Shown: positions 44,210-53,992, numbered from the stretch's first letter. The stretch: 64,000 nt of DNA from Blautia hansenii (GCF_013304445.1 NZ_JAAITA010000010.1:1-64000); one strand, 5' to 3'. Numbers and translations: made by a program. The notes: generated from the sequence alone by a model not told the origin.

Positions 44210-44746
44210 TTAATAATTTTCTGTCTTTCTCTCAAAATATGCCTGCGGGTGTGCACATGCAGGACATACTTCCGGTGCTTCATCTCCCATGTGAATATAT
44301 CCGCAGTTGTTGCATTTCCATCCCAACGGCGCTTCTCCCTTAAATGTTTCTCCCTTTTTCAGAGAATCCAACAACTTGAGGTACCGTTTCTCGTGGGCAG
44401 CTTCGATTTCAGCAACTAACTCAAATTTTTCCGCAAGTTCAGCGAAGCCTTCTTCTCTGGCTTCTTCTGCCATACGTTTGTACATGCTTGTCCATTCTTC
44501 ATGTTCACCCTCGGCAGCATCTTTCAGATTCTCTTCCGGAGTATGAATTCCGTGAAATTCCTTAAACCACATTTTTGCATGTTCTTTTTCCTGATTTGCA
44601 GTCTCTTCAAAGAGATTTGCCATCTGCACAAATCCTGCTTTTCTGGCAGCTGAGGCATAATATGTATATTTATTGCGTGCCTGTGACTCACCTGCAAAAG
44701 CTTCCATAAGGTTCTTTTCTGTTTTTGTTCCTGCGTACTTTGACAT
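44210..44746 (-). CDS. rbr: Rubrerythrin
   Basis: A 178-residue non-haem iron protein that reduces hydrogen peroxide in anaerobes. The N-terminal four-helix bundle holds the diiron ligands (FAGESQARNKY, NQEKEHAKMW, AEIEAAHEKRY); the C-terminal rubredoxin domain has WKCNNCGYIHMG and EVCPACAHPQAYF with four Cys for one iron. Length and order are standard. The promoter is recognisable and overlaps a possible PerR box, which would fit peroxide control. Confidence 0.97.
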   Translation of the reverse strand: MSKYAGTKTEKNLMEAFAGESQARNKYTYYASAARKAGFVQMANLFEETANQEKEHAKMWFKEFHGIHTPEENLKDAAEGEHEEWTSMYKRMAEEAREEGFAELAEKFELVAEIEAAHEKRYLKLLDSLKKGETFKGEAPLGWKCNNCGYIHMGDEAPEVCPACAHPQAYFERKTENY

Positions 44747-44762
44747 ACAAGACCTCCTTTAT

Positions 44763-44793
44763 TCATTATACTTATAAGTGTAGCGAACCTCAA
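44763..44793 (-). promoter_or_regulatory. rbr: Rubrerythrin promoter with possible PerR box
   Basis: TTGAGG (44788-44793), a 17-base spacer and TATAAT (44765-44770). The -10 overlaps TTATAAGTATAATGA (44763-44777), which differs from the PerR consensus TTATAATNATTATAA at three positions. Confidence 0.65.
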
Positions 44794-44810
44794 AAGAGAT
44801 GTAAATAGAA

Positions 44811-44833
44811 TTGCTCTCGTAAAAAACGAGCAA
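44811..44833 (-). terminator. Terminator after the third importer operon
   Basis: On the minus strand TTGCTCGT pairs with ACGAGAGCAA (one bulge), then TTCTATTT. It lies between the second binding-protein gene and rubrerythrin. Confidence 0.6.
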
Positions 44834-44855
44834 GCAGAGTAAAAAGCGGGCAGGT

Positions 44856-46088
44856 TCAGAAAAAGCTATCGGTAATTTGCTGGGACTTTTTGCAAAAATC
44901 TTCCTGAGATATTTCATCCGTAATATACTTTTGGAAAAGATTTCCCATGGCTGTAATATCCCCCATCGTATTGGCTGACAAAGGTCTTTCCTTTAATTCT
45001 ACATTTTCCACATAATCTCTCAGCACCTCAAATCCAGGAATATCCAATTCTTCTTCGCAAATAATATCTATTCTGGCGGGCAGTCTGCTCATACATTCTG
45101 AGTATGCAATACTGCCTTCACGGCTGGCTGCATACTGCAAAAATTTTACCGCATTGTCCTTTCTTTTTGAAGACCGGTTCAGAACATACTGCCAGGCAGC
45201 AATATTCGTGGCCTGCCTTGTAAACTGAGGCAGCGGTACAACCTGAATCTGCTCTTTTCCATATGCTCCTGCTCTTTGAAAGGTGTCCATGGCTCCGCTG
45301 TACATAAAGATACTGCCATACTTTCCTTCCAAAAACTTCTGTTCCATCTGCTCATACTGATCCGCTGTCCATGCAAGAGAATGCCGATTACTTTCCGCCA
45401 TTTCGTGAAGAAATGTCAAGGCAGCTTTTGTCTGAGGATTATCCCAGTCATAATAACTGCCTCCAAAAAGCTGAATCATTTCCGATAATTCATTATACAC
45501 ATACGCACTGTCCCAAGCACTCCCATAACCCCAACACTCTTCCCCGAAATCTTTCTTTAAAAGCTGCCGGAAATCTTCTTCTGTACGAATTTCCTCCGTC
45601 CCTATAACACTTCGATTTACCCAGAATACCATAATATCCATAAAATAAGGAACGGAATAAATCTTTCCATCCTGCATGGCAATATGCTCCATATAGCTTT
45701 GGGGATATGCAGTAAATACCTCCTCGGACATAACCGTTTCATTCAAAGGTTCCAGATACTGCTTATGTTTGAATTCACTTACCATTTCATCATTTACTGT
45801 AAAAATATCCACAGAAGCCTCTCCTGCTGCCAAAATAGTGGAAATTTTTGCATGGCGGTTATCTGCATTCTCTGGGCAGGAAAGTACCTCTATTTCCATC
45901 TGTAGTTCTTTTTCTGCCCGCCGGATAAATTTCTGAAATTCCGGATTTTCTGCATCAATATGCATAATCGTCAAATCAGCCTGCCTCGATTCTTTCAGAG
46001 CTTTCTCTTTTTCCTGTTTCTCTGCCATACAACCCGTAATACCCAAAATACAAACCCCAATTACAAAACCCAACACCCGTCTTTTCAA
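44856..46088 (-). CDS. Second sugar-binding lipoprotein of the GH172 operon
   Basis: A 410-residue family 1 binding protein with lipobox LGITGCMAE. It is clearly paralogous to the lipoprotein at 49018-50289: both share an ISTILAAGEASVDIFTVNDE-type block, an FWVN motif, an EISQEDFC/EISVDEFC ending and the same length. It is the last gene of the operon, after GH172, while its paralogue is the first. The two may bind different oligosaccharides for the same permeases, or one may serve the sensor kinase encoded divergently. Confidence 0.9.
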   Translation of the reverse strand: MKRRVLGFVIGVCILGITGCMAEKQEKEKALKESRQADLTIMHIDAENPEFQKFIRRAEKELQMEIEVLSCPENADNRHAKISTILAAGEASVDIFTVNDEMVSEFKHKQYLEPLNETVMSEEVFTAYPQSYMEHIAMQDGKIYSVPYFMDIMVFWVNRSVIGTEEIRTEEDFRQLLKKDFGEECWGYGSAWDSAYVYNELSEMIQLFGGSYYDWDNPQTKAALTFLHEMAESNRHSLAWTADQYEQMEQKFLEGKYGSIFMYSGAMDTFQRAGAYGKEQIQVVPLPQFTRQATNIAAWQYVLNRSSKRKDNAVKFLQYAASREGSIAYSECMSRLPARIDIICEEELDIPGFEVLRDYVENVELKERPLSANTMGDITAMGNLFQKYITDEISQEDFCKKSQQITDSFF

Positions 46089-46100
46089 AAACCTCTCTCC

Positions 46101-47213
46101 TTATCTGGGCCACCGGTCCTCCTTTTTCATCAGGGGGGCAAAACCCTCATGAGGCTCCGCCTGATACCAGTACGCCACGCTTGCCACATCATCCTGACGC
46201 TCAAAAAGTCCTCTATACCCCACACCAATCTGCTGAATGGTTACCTTCAAATTTTCCTCAAAACAAATAGGGTCCTGAATATGCCAACGGTAAAATCCCC
46301 GCATAGGCATACAGTCATCATTGTGATAATCGTTGTGAATCACCTCATCATGAGAAGAATAATAGGGATATCCCATATAAGGCGTACAATAGTTCTGCTC
46401 CACGGTTTTGCCGTCCACCTGTTTTGCAAAACTCCAGGAACCACCAAAGTAATCCTCTGTTCCTGTTCCGCATATCGTAGGGTATTCCTCATCCCCATCA
46501 ATATAAAACTTCATTTCTCCTTCGCCCCACCAGTAGCGTTCTAATGTTGTCAAGGCCATATAAGTTCCCACATAATGACCTTTTCCTCTCACATTATCCA
46601 AAATCACATAATCTTTTTGAAGCTCCGTAATTTTTTGTCTTCTCCACTGTGCATGAAAATAAGCAATATCTTCTGGTAAAGGGTCATCCCAAAGGCAGTA
46701 ATCTATCTGGTAGAAAAATGCCGGTATCGGATTCACATGCTGATTTTCCAATGTAATTCTGGCTTTCTTTTTAAACGGCATTTGAAAATAACTGTTCAGT
46801 CCCCTGCTTGGAACTGCCGCAATAGGAAGTGAATTTACAATACACTCCCTGCCAAAGCCACAGCAGAAAAAATCTCCCAGAGGGCTTTCCACAGAGGGTT
46901 CCTCTTCATCATCCCAATACATACGCAGCACTAAATCCCTTAAAACAAAGCAGTCCGCTTCTGTAGTTTTATTGGTCACAGTAATCCATATATGATTGAT
47001 GGTTCCCGGCCCTTCGATTTCTGCCAATGTCACAGTCTCGCCGCTTGGTATATCCCGCAGGCACGGGCTGCCTTTCCTTGACGGTCCCAGGGTGCTCGCC
47101 GCCATTCCCCCTTTGCCTTTTTCTCCTGTAGGATTCTCTGCATTAATGGCACGGCTTTTTCTGTGCTTCGCCAACGCCAGAGTTCCCAGGCTTCCTCCTA
47201 AATCATAATTCAT
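46101..47213 (-). CDS. GH172 (DUF2961) glycoside hydrolase
   Basis: A 370-residue enzyme of the family that includes alpha-D-fructofuranosidase/difructose-anhydride synthase and alpha-D-arabinofuranosidases. Motifs: RAINAENPTGEKGKGG near the N-terminus, GTINHIWIT, SPLGDFFCCGFG, and CGTGTEDYFGGSW, which carries a conserved catalytic Glu. AGGAGGAAAATAAG supports the ATG. No signal peptide, so it acts on sugars brought in by the importer encoded just upstream. The substrate is therefore likely an oligosaccharide with furanosyl units (D-arabinofuranose or fructofuranose), by family knowledge only. Confidence 0.9.
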   Translation of the reverse strand: MNYDLGGSLGTLALAKHRKSRAINAENPTGEKGKGGMAASTLGPSRKGSPCLRDIPSGETVTLAEIEGPGTINHIWITVTNKTTEADCFVLRDLVLRMYWDDEEEPSVESPLGDFFCCGFGRECIVNSLPIAAVPSRGLNSYFQMPFKKKARITLENQHVNPIPAFFYQIDYCLWDDPLPEDIAYFHAQWRRQKITELQKDYVILDNVRGKGHYVGTYMALTTLERYWWGEGEMKFYIDGDEEYPTICGTGTEDYFGGSWSFAKQVDGKTVEQNYCTPYMGYPYYSSHDEVIHNDYHNDDCMPMRGFYRWHIQDPICFEENLKVTIQQIGVGYRGLFERQDDVASVAYWYQAEPHEGFAPLMKKEDRWPR

Positions 47214-47243
47214 CTTATTTTCCTCCTGTCTGTTTCTCCTGCT

Positions 47244-48098
47244 TTAAGCCTTTACGCCGCCTGCCATAATTCCATCCATAATCTGTTTCTCAAAAATTGC
47301 TACAAAAATAATAATAGGAAGCAAAATAATCCACCCCATAGCGCTGACCAAATCCCACGGCACTCCATACATATTATCTCTCAGAGGAAGCTGTACAATA
47401 GCAACGGACAATACCTGAATATCATTAGAGTAGTATAACGGCGTAAAGAAATTGTTCAGGCAGGTAATAAAATTAATAATACACACAGTTGCAATAGCCG
47501 GTTTCATAAGCGGTAAAACTATTTTGAATAATCTCTGCACAAAGTTTGCTCCGTCAATAGATGCAGCTTCTTCCAAAGACACCGGAATCTCTGCAGCAAA
47601 ATTTTTCAGAATCAACACAGTAAACGGAATAACCCCACTGATGTACAAAATAATCAGCCCCTGATATGTATCGTAAAGCCCCACAGCCCTCATAAATTCA
47701 TAAAGAGGTCTTGCAGTTACTACCTCAGGAATCAGCATCGTGGCAATAATAAATGCAAATGCAATACTAATTCCTCTGGTTTGAAACCTCGAAAATGCAT
47801 AGGCAGCCATAGCGCATAAAACTGTGCTTACTATAATTGTAACACCAACTATCAATACTGTGTTCCCTATTTTTTCTAAAAGACCTACATTTTCCATTAA
47901 AAATTTATAGCTTTCCAGCGTTGGATGATCTGGTATATAATCAATGGGAGTTTTAAACAATTCCCCCGGCGGCGTAATAGATGAAACAAAAATCCAAAGC
48001 ACGGGGAAAAGGATTAAAAACGCTACCGCTGCAAACAATACCCACCTGCCTGCAGCAATCAATATGCAGTACACTCTATACTTTCCTGTATCCTTCAT
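47244..48098 (-). CDS. CUT1 sugar ABC importer permease (MalG-like)
   Basis: A 284-residue permease with six hydrophobic segments and EAA motif VSLEEAASIDGANFVQRLFK. It ends 30 bases before GH172. Together with the gene at 48112 and the lipoprotein at 49018 it forms the third importer of the window. No ATPase is encoded alongside. Confidence 0.94.
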   Translation of the reverse strand: MKDTGKYRVYCILIAAGRWVLFAAVAFLILFPVLWIFVSSITPPGELFKTPIDYIPDHPTLESYKFLMENVGLLEKIGNTVLIVGVTIIVSTVLCAMAAYAFSRFQTRGISIAFAFIIATMLIPEVVTARPLYEFMRAVGLYDTYQGLIILYISGVIPFTVLILKNFAAEIPVSLEEAASIDGANFVQRLFKIVLPLMKPAIATVCIINFITCLNNFFTPLYYSNDIQVLSVAIVQLPLRDNMYGVPWDLVSAMGWIILLPIIIFVAIFEKQIMDGIMAGGVKA

Positions 48099-48111
48099 AA
48101 TGCACTCTCCT

Positions 48112-48990
48112 CTAATCCGACAATTTATTCATAATTTTAATATTGATAAAGCTGAAAACAGCCATTACAAGAAACAGCATAACCGCCAGCGTTGCCGCAT
48201 AACCCACGTTCAGGTTGGTAAAGGCCTCTGTCGTAATTCTATATGCAATAAGCGACGTGTCCTCACCCGGCCCTCCTGAAGTCATGGCGTATACCAAATC
48301 AAAAGTTGTCAGACGCCAGAGTGTAAACGGAATGCAGAGCGTAATTACGTTTCTGGTAATTAGAGGCAAAGTAATCCGAAAAAAGCTCTGAATACCATTG
48401 GCCCCGTCTACTTTTGCCGCCTCGTAAATATCACCGGAAATAAACTGTAATCCCGACAGCACCAAAATGGCAAAAAACGGAAGATCTTTCCACAAATCCA
48501 TGGCAATAACCGCTGCTCTGGCTGAACCTGTGTTAATCAGCCAGTTATACTGGAAATCTGCCACAAAGCGCCGAATGAAATCATTTACCAATCCATAATC
48601 ATTGTTAAATCCCCATTTTGCAGCCATACCAATAACAACCGCCGGCATAGCCCAGGGAATTAGCACAATGGTTCGTAAAAATCTTCTCCCTCTAAACTTC
48701 ATGTTCAGAATCAGGGCCAATCCAACTCCCAGAATCACATGGAAAATCATGGATATCACAACAAACATCACCGTAAACGTCACAGAAGTTTGTACTTTCT
48801 CATCCCGAAATACATTGACATAATTAGCCAGTCCTACAAATTGATTCACCCCTGTCAGAACCTTAATATCAAATAAACTATTCTTTAGGGTCACACAAAT
48901 AGGATACAAAGTTGTAAATCCGCGAATAAGCACAACCGGAAGAATCAGAATCCAGGGAATCCATTTCATTGTTTTTTTACTGATAGTCAC
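48112..48990 (-). CDS. CUT1 sugar ABC importer permease (MalF-like)
   Basis: A 292-residue permease: hydrophobic start IPWILILPVVLIRGF, EAA motif SGDIYEAAKVDGANGIQSFF, and a TSGGPGEDTSLIAYR segment typical of MalF-like partners. It lies 27 bases after the binding-protein gene and 13 before the second permease gene, in one operon. Confidence 0.94.
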   Translation of the reverse strand: MTISKKTMKWIPWILILPVVLIRGFTTLYPICVTLKNSLFDIKVLTGVNQFVGLANYVNVFRDEKVQTSVTFTVMFVVISMIFHVILGVGLALILNMKFRGRRFLRTIVLIPWAMPAVVIGMAAKWGFNNDYGLVNDFIRRFVADFQYNWLINTGSARAAVIAMDLWKDLPFFAILVLSGLQFISGDIYEAAKVDGANGIQSFFRITLPLITRNVITLCIPFTLWRLTTFDLVYAMTSGGPGEDTSLIAYRITTEAFTNLNVGYAATLAVMLFLVMAVFSFINIKIMNKLSD

Positions 48991-49017
48991 TTTTCCTCTC
49001 CTCCGTTCTCTTTGGCT

Positions 49018-50289
49018 CTATTCGCTGTATTTTTCTACCAGTTTCTGTGCTTTTCCACAAAATTCATCCACACTGATTTCGTCTTTCATGCAAGACTGGA
49101 AAATAGTTCCCATATCCGTAATGAATTCCATTGTCTGAGGCAGCATAGGACGTCCGGAAACTTTACACTCAGAAGCATAACGTGCATACATCTCTTTGGC
49201 AGGGTCTGTATCCGGAACAACCTTTTCTGCCACATCTGCTCTTGCAGGATATCGGTCAAACGCCTCATAGGATGCTTTCATACCACCCTCATCTGCCATA
49301 TACTGCAGGAATTTAACAGCTGCCTCTTTATTTTGGGAAGCAGAATTTAATACATAATTCCAAGAATCTGTAAAAATAACCCTTTCCCCTGTTTCACTGA
49401 AATCAGGCACCATTGCCATGTGAATCTTATCTGACCCCAGCATATCTGCTTTTTCATAATCAGTTCCCAGGCCCCACATAAACCAGCTTCCATACTTTCC
49501 GTCATTTGCTTTAGGGTTCATCTGTTCATATTTGTCTGCAATCTGGTCAATAGCCGTCTGTTTATTTTCTACCATGTCATGAAGGAACTGAATAGCTTCC
49601 TTATTTTCCTCTTTTGTCCAATTAAAATAATCTCCGCCAAACATATTGACAAACTGAGCAATTTCATTAAAAACATAAGTTTTTTCCCAGGAACCACCAT
49701 ATCCGTATCTTCCATCCTTGGATACTGCTTGCATATATTTCATAAAATCTTCCTTTGTATTGATTTGTGCAATTCCCACTTCGTCCATGATTTCCTGATT
49801 AACCCAAAAAGCCAGATACCCTGTATACCCAGGAACCCCCACAATATTTCCTTCCTTGTCAGTAATCATATCTTCCAGATAACCTTGAGCAAACTGGTCT
49901 CGGATATCTTCCGTCATAACGGTATCGTTCAGACCTTCCAGCCATCCGGAATTCTTAAATGCTGCACTCATTTCATCATTAATTTCAATAATATCCACCG
50001 AGGAGTCACCCGTAGACAAAATAGTCGTAATTTTTTGTTGTCTGGTATCCGAATCTGTAGGCGCTGCAATTACATTAATATTCAGACCTGTTGCACCTTC
50101 TACGTCTTCCAGCCATGTATCAAAGTCCGGGTCTGTCGTATTAATACTATATAGCGTCAAATCGTAATCTTCTTTGTTTTTGCTCTCTTCTCCCTCTTTC
50201 TCTGAAGAGCTGCTGGAACCTCCACAGCCTGCTAGCATGCTGACTGCCATTGCACTTATAAGAAATAAACTTACAATTTTTTTCTTCAT
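49018..50289 (-). CDS. Sugar-binding lipoprotein, first gene of the GH172 operon
   Basis: A 423-residue family 1 binding protein with lipobox SMLAGCGGS and a Ser/Glu-rich linker. It heads the operon and is divergent from the two-component genes at 50468-53879, which probably control it. Its paralogue closes the same operon (44856-46088). The minus-strand promoter shows TATTCT with a poorly spaced -35, fitting activation by the response regulator. Confidence 0.93.
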   Translation of the reverse strand: MKKKIVSLFLISAMAVSMLAGCGGSSSSSEKEGEESKNKEDYDLTLYSINTTDPDFDTWLEDVEGATGLNINVIAAPTDSDTRQQKITTILSTGDSSVDIIEINDEMSAAFKNSGWLEGLNDTVMTEDIRDQFAQGYLEDMITDKEGNIVGVPGYTGYLAFWVNQEIMDEVGIAQINTKEDFMKYMQAVSKDGRYGYGGSWEKTYVFNEIAQFVNMFGGDYFNWTKEENKEAIQFLHDMVENKQTAIDQIADKYEQMNPKANDGKYGSWFMWGLGTDYEKADMLGSDKIHMAMVPDFSETGERVIFTDSWNYVLNSASQNKEAAVKFLQYMADEGGMKASYEAFDRYPARADVAEKVVPDTDPAKEMYARYASECKVSGRPMLPQTMEFITDMGTIFQSCMKDEISVDEFCGKAQKLVEKYSE

Positions 50290-50402
50290 ATTCTCTTTCC
50301 TCCTGGCTTTTCGCCACCGTTTTTGATAAATTTAGAATAGCAAATCTGCCGCTTCTTCAAAATACAATATCTTTTGATTCATTTATATTATTTTTATCTT
50401 TA

Positions 50403-50431
50403 TTGCACCTCTATTTTTTCTCATTTATAAT
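50403..50431 (+). promoter_or_regulatory. Sigma-A promoter for the sensor kinase gene
   Basis: TTGCAC (50403-50408), 17-base spacer, TATAAT (50426-50431), 37 bases before the ATG at 50468. The same 178-base gap carries the divergent importer promoter and presumably the response regulator sites. Confidence 0.78.
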
Positions 50432-50467
50432 ACAAACTATAAACCGGAAGAAGAAAGAGGTCACATT

Positions 50468-52282
50468 ATGAAAAACATTCCCCACCATTTTAAAATTTAT
50501 TTTTCACATTTTCGGACAAAACTGCTGTGCGCTTTCCTACTTTGCACCTTGATTCCACTGTGCATTATTGGCGCTATTTCCTATAAAGTCTCTCATACCA
50601 TTGCCAGAGACAAAATTCTGGCTTCCACTGTTTCCTCTGATGAACAGCTAAACATACAGTTTCAGGAGCGTTTTCTGCAAATAGAAAATACCGCAGATTC
50701 TCTTCAGTATGATATGTATAATTTGATGAATACCAATGTTTCAAAGACTGATTTACAAGTTCTTACTGAAACCCGCAATCATCTTTCTTTATTTAAAAAT
50801 ACTTTCAATCTGCACTACATTCAGGTTTTTCTTCCAAAAGAACACATCGGTTCAGAAGAAAACCTTTATTTCTTCCCAATAGAAGATTTAGAAAACTTCC
50901 GGATTCCTAAAAAAAGTCTGGAAAATCCCGGAACTTCTTCCATCTGGTTCTATCAGCCTGATTTATCTGTTCCTTTTTTGATTTCCGAATCTAAAGAGCC
51001 AACAAATACCATAGCCCTTTGCCGGATTTTAAAAAATCCTCAGACACAGGTCATAGAATACGCTTATATCCTTTTTCTGAATACTGCCGAGTTCTCCCAA
51101 CCCCTCCTGGAATCCTTCCCCGACAAGAGTATTTCCAGCTATCTTGTCACAGATACCGGTGAAATTATTGCTGGCAATAACCAGAATTTGAGTATAGCAT
51201 TGTCTTCTCAGGATATAAATTTTATGAAAAAACACCAAAATTCTACTGTAAAAAAGGGGGCTGTAACCTGCCATATCTCCAAATTGGAAAATGGCTGGTA
51301 TCATATTACGGAAATTCCGGATTCCTACATCAATCAGAATATTCAGATATTAATAAAATCCATACTCATCACCTTACTGATTTCTCTGCCTGTCACTGTT
51401 CTGATTATTGTGCTGATTTCTCGGAACCTAGCCGAAAAAATCAGAGTATTGTCTCAGGCTATGGAAGATTTTCAATTGGATACGCCCACAATTGCCCTTC
51501 CCTGGCTGACAAGCCCTGACAGACATCCGGAAACCTTTGATGAAATTGACAAGTTAGGACTGACATTCCTAAAGCTGCAAGCCTCTTTAAACCAAAACTT
51601 GCAGTCTATTCTGGATTTATCTCTGGCGGAAGAACGTTTGAAATATCAGCTTCTTCAATCACAGATTAATCCCCATTTTCTTTACAATATTTTAGGTTCT
51701 ATACAAACTTGTCAGTCTCTTGGAAAATTGGATACTGCCAGTCAGATGCTGACAAATCTTACCCGGTTTTACCGTATGACTCTTCGGAAATCCGGAGATT
51801 TAATTTCTATAAAAGATGAGTTAGAAATTGCCCGTCTGTATCTGGAAATGGAAAAGCTATGCCACAAGAACACTCTGACCTGGGATATTTCTATGGAAGA
51901 TGGAATTGAAAATTTCCTTATCTGCAAATTTACCTTACAGCCTTTTCTGGAAAACAGCATTGTTCACGGCTTTTCCCAAAGAACGCCTCATATCCACATC
52001 AGGATTGAACTTTGTTATGGAGAAGATACCGTACAAATCCGTATTACAGATAACGGAAAAGGCATTACGGAAAAACAACTCTGTGAACTAAAGAAAACTC
52101 TAAAAGAAAAGATTATAAATTATGAAAAACACTTTGGTATGGGCAATGTCAATAAACGAATTTGCAACCCCTATTTTGGCAATGGACACATTAATATTGA
52201 AAGCCGTCTGTACCATGGAACCTGTATTTTTATAGAATTCGACCAGCTGGAGGATTGTAATGAAAAAAGTTATGATTGTTGA
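50468..52282 (+). CDS. YesM-type sensor histidine kinase
   Basis: A 604-residue membrane kinase: first helix at about 17-40 (LLCAFLLCTLIPLCIIGAI), extracellular sensor to about 285, second helix (ILITLLISLPVTVLIIVLI), HAMP-like linker, then the YesM-type kinase domain with phospho-acceptor His in QSQINPHFLYNILGSI and ATP-binding motifs ITDNGKGI and FGMGNVNKRI. It overlaps the response regulator gene by 23 bases. By position it should sense the sugar handled by the divergent GH172 importer operon. Confidence 0.95.
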   Translation: MKNIPHHFKIYFSHFRTKLLCAFLLCTLIPLCIIGAISYKVSHTIARDKILASTVSSDEQLNIQFQERFLQIENTADSLQYDMYNLMNTNVSKTDLQVLTETRNHLSLFKNTFNLHYIQVFLPKEHIGSEENLYFFPIEDLENFRIPKKSLENPGTSSIWFYQPDLSVPFLISESKEPTNTIALCRILKNPQTQVIEYAYILFLNTAEFSQPLLESFPDKSISSYLVTDTGEIIAGNNQNLSIALSSQDINFMKKHQNSTVKKGAVTCHISKLENGWYHITEIPDSYINQNIQILIKSILITLLISLPVTVLIIVLISRNLAEKIRVLSQAMEDFQLDTPTIALPWLTSPDRHPETFDEIDKLGLTFLKLQASLNQNLQSILDLSLAEERLKYQLLQSQINPHFLYNILGSIQTCQSLGKLDTASQMLTNLTRFYRMTLRKSGDLISIKDELEIARLYLEMEKLCHKNTLTWDISMEDGIENFLICKFTLQPFLENSIVHGFSQRTPHIHIRIELCYGEDTVQIRITDNGKGITEKQLCELKKTLKEKIINYEKHFGMGNVNKRICNPYFGNGHINIESRLYHGTCIFIEFDQLEDCNEKSYDC

Positions 52283-53879
52283 TGATAATTATCTCAACGC
52301 AGAAGGTATTGAGAAAAACATAGACTGGAAAGCATTGGATGCAGAAGTTTCATCCGTCAAATATGACAGCCGTTCTGCACTTGACGCAATGAGAGAAAAT
52401 CCCGTAGATTTAATTATATCAGATATAGAAATGCCGGATTTAGATGGAATTTCCATGAGCAAACTTGCCCTTTCCTTAAATCCTCTGGTTAAAATTATTC
52501 TTGTCAGCGCTTATGATAAGTTTGAATATGCCAGACGTGCCATACGTCTGGGTATTTTTGATTATATTGAAAAACCTCTGGACTACGCTTACCTGACAGA
52601 AAAGATTCAGAATGCTTTTCAGGAAATTGAGCGTACACAAAAAAATACAGATCTGGTAAATGCCAGCCGTCCCCTTATGACGGAAAAATTTTTTAATGAT
52701 TTACTTCATTATCCAGGTGAAAATCCTGCAGCCCATTTAAAACAATATCTGCAATATCTGGATTTGCAGTTTGACTACGATTTTTTCTGTGTTATGATTC
52801 TGGAAACTGAAAAAGTAACAGAAAAAGACACCTCAGGGCTGACGGATACGGATTCCGATTTTTCGCGTTATCAGATAGAGCTTTTAAATGTTCTTGATTT
52901 GTTAAAAGAAAAACTAAATATTTTTAACGGCACTTTTTATCTGAAGGGGTTTCAGGATATTGTCTGTATTATCGGACAAGACACCGGACACAGTATCCCT
53001 TTTCTGCAATCCGTACACAGGCAGGCAGAGGCCATTACAGATCAGTACCAGAATCATATGCTTTCCCTCAACATAGGCATTGGAAACATTGTAAACAGTT
53101 TGTGGAAACTCCCTGTTTCCTTCGCCAGCGCCTCACATGCCTTGAAATACCGCTTTTTCTTTCCACAGAAAAATATCTTTGATGCCAAAGAAGCACTGGG
53201 AAAAGAGTTTAGCCTGCTGTCTTTTTCTGAAAACACCGAAGAGGAACTCATACGCCTTATCTGTTCCAAGGATATTACAGCCATCCGCTCCTGGCTGGCT
53301 GATTATTTTCAAAGACTTCTTAGTGAAATTCAAGACAAAAATCTGGTATTTGTTCGTATTTACTCTCTGCTGGGAAAAATACTGAAATTCTTATACGAAA
53401 TGAATCTGGATACGGATGATTTAGAAAAAGAAATCATACAAATTTACACCCACTTTGATTCTTTCCATACTTACAAGCAATTTGCTGACTGGATGACAAC
53501 TCTGTGTTCTCAGGTTTGTCAGAAGCTTGATACCTCCCTGCAGAGCTATCATAATCAAGTATATAACGTTGCTTTGAGTTATATCAAACAGAACTTTGAA
53601 AACAGCAGCCTATGTCTCAATGACATTGCCCACCATGCCAACATCAGTCCCGCTTATTTAAGTTCTCTTTTCAAAAAAGTTTCCGGGCAAAGTATCAGCG
53701 ACACCATTTCGGGACTTCGTATGGAAAGCGCCTGCCATTATCTGGCCTCGGGAAATCTTTCGTTGAAAGAAATCAGCCTAAAATGCGGTTATGCGAACCA
53801 GTATTATTTCAGCAACAGCTTTAAGAAAAAACTGGGAATATCACCTTCCGCATATCGGGAGACGCATCAGACCTCCTGA
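52260..53879 (+). CDS. YesN-type response regulator with AraC DNA-binding domain
   Basis: A 539-residue regulator: receiver (MIVDDN, phospho-acceptor Asp in LIISDIEMPDLDG, Lys in YIEKPLDYAYL), a long middle segment, and the C-terminal AraC domain (LNDIAHHANISPAYLSSLF; LKEISLKCGYANQYYFSNSF). A GGAGG site inside the kinase gene precedes its ATG. Probable activator of the divergent binding protein-permease-GH172 operon. Confidence 0.95.
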   Translation: MKKVMIVDDNYLNAEGIEKNIDWKALDAEVSSVKYDSRSALDAMRENPVDLIISDIEMPDLDGISMSKLALSLNPLVKIILVSAYDKFEYARRAIRLGIFDYIEKPLDYAYLTEKIQNAFQEIERTQKNTDLVNASRPLMTEKFFNDLLHYPGENPAAHLKQYLQYLDLQFDYDFFCVMILETEKVTEKDTSGLTDTDSDFSRYQIELLNVLDLLKEKLNIFNGTFYLKGFQDIVCIIGQDTGHSIPFLQSVHRQAEAITDQYQNHMLSLNIGIGNIVNSLWKLPVSFASASHALKYRFFFPQKNIFDAKEALGKEFSLLSFSENTEEELIRLICSKDITAIRSWLADYFQRLLSEIQDKNLVFVRIYSLLGKILKFLYEMNLDTDDLEKEIIQIYTHFDSFHTYKQFADWMTTLCSQVCQKLDTSLQSYHNQVYNVALSYIKQNFENSSLCLNDIAHHANISPAYLSSLFKKVSGQSISDTISGLRMESACHYLASGNLSLKEISLKCGYANQYYFSNSFKKKLGISPSAYRETHQTS

Positions 53880-53965
53880 TACATCTAAAACACTGCATTT
53901 TCAGCTTTAAACTGCGCTGCCGACAGCATAAACAACCATAAACCTATTGTTATCTGGAAAAAGAC

Positions 53966-53987
53966 AGGGGAAGAAGTTCTTCCCCCT
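53966..53987 (-). terminator. Terminator after the exonuclease gene
   Basis: GGGGAAGAA and TTCTTCCCC form a nine-base stem with a two-base loop; on the minus strand CTTTTTCC follows. It also separates the convergent response regulator gene. Confidence 0.8.
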
Positions 53988-53992
53988 AAAGT

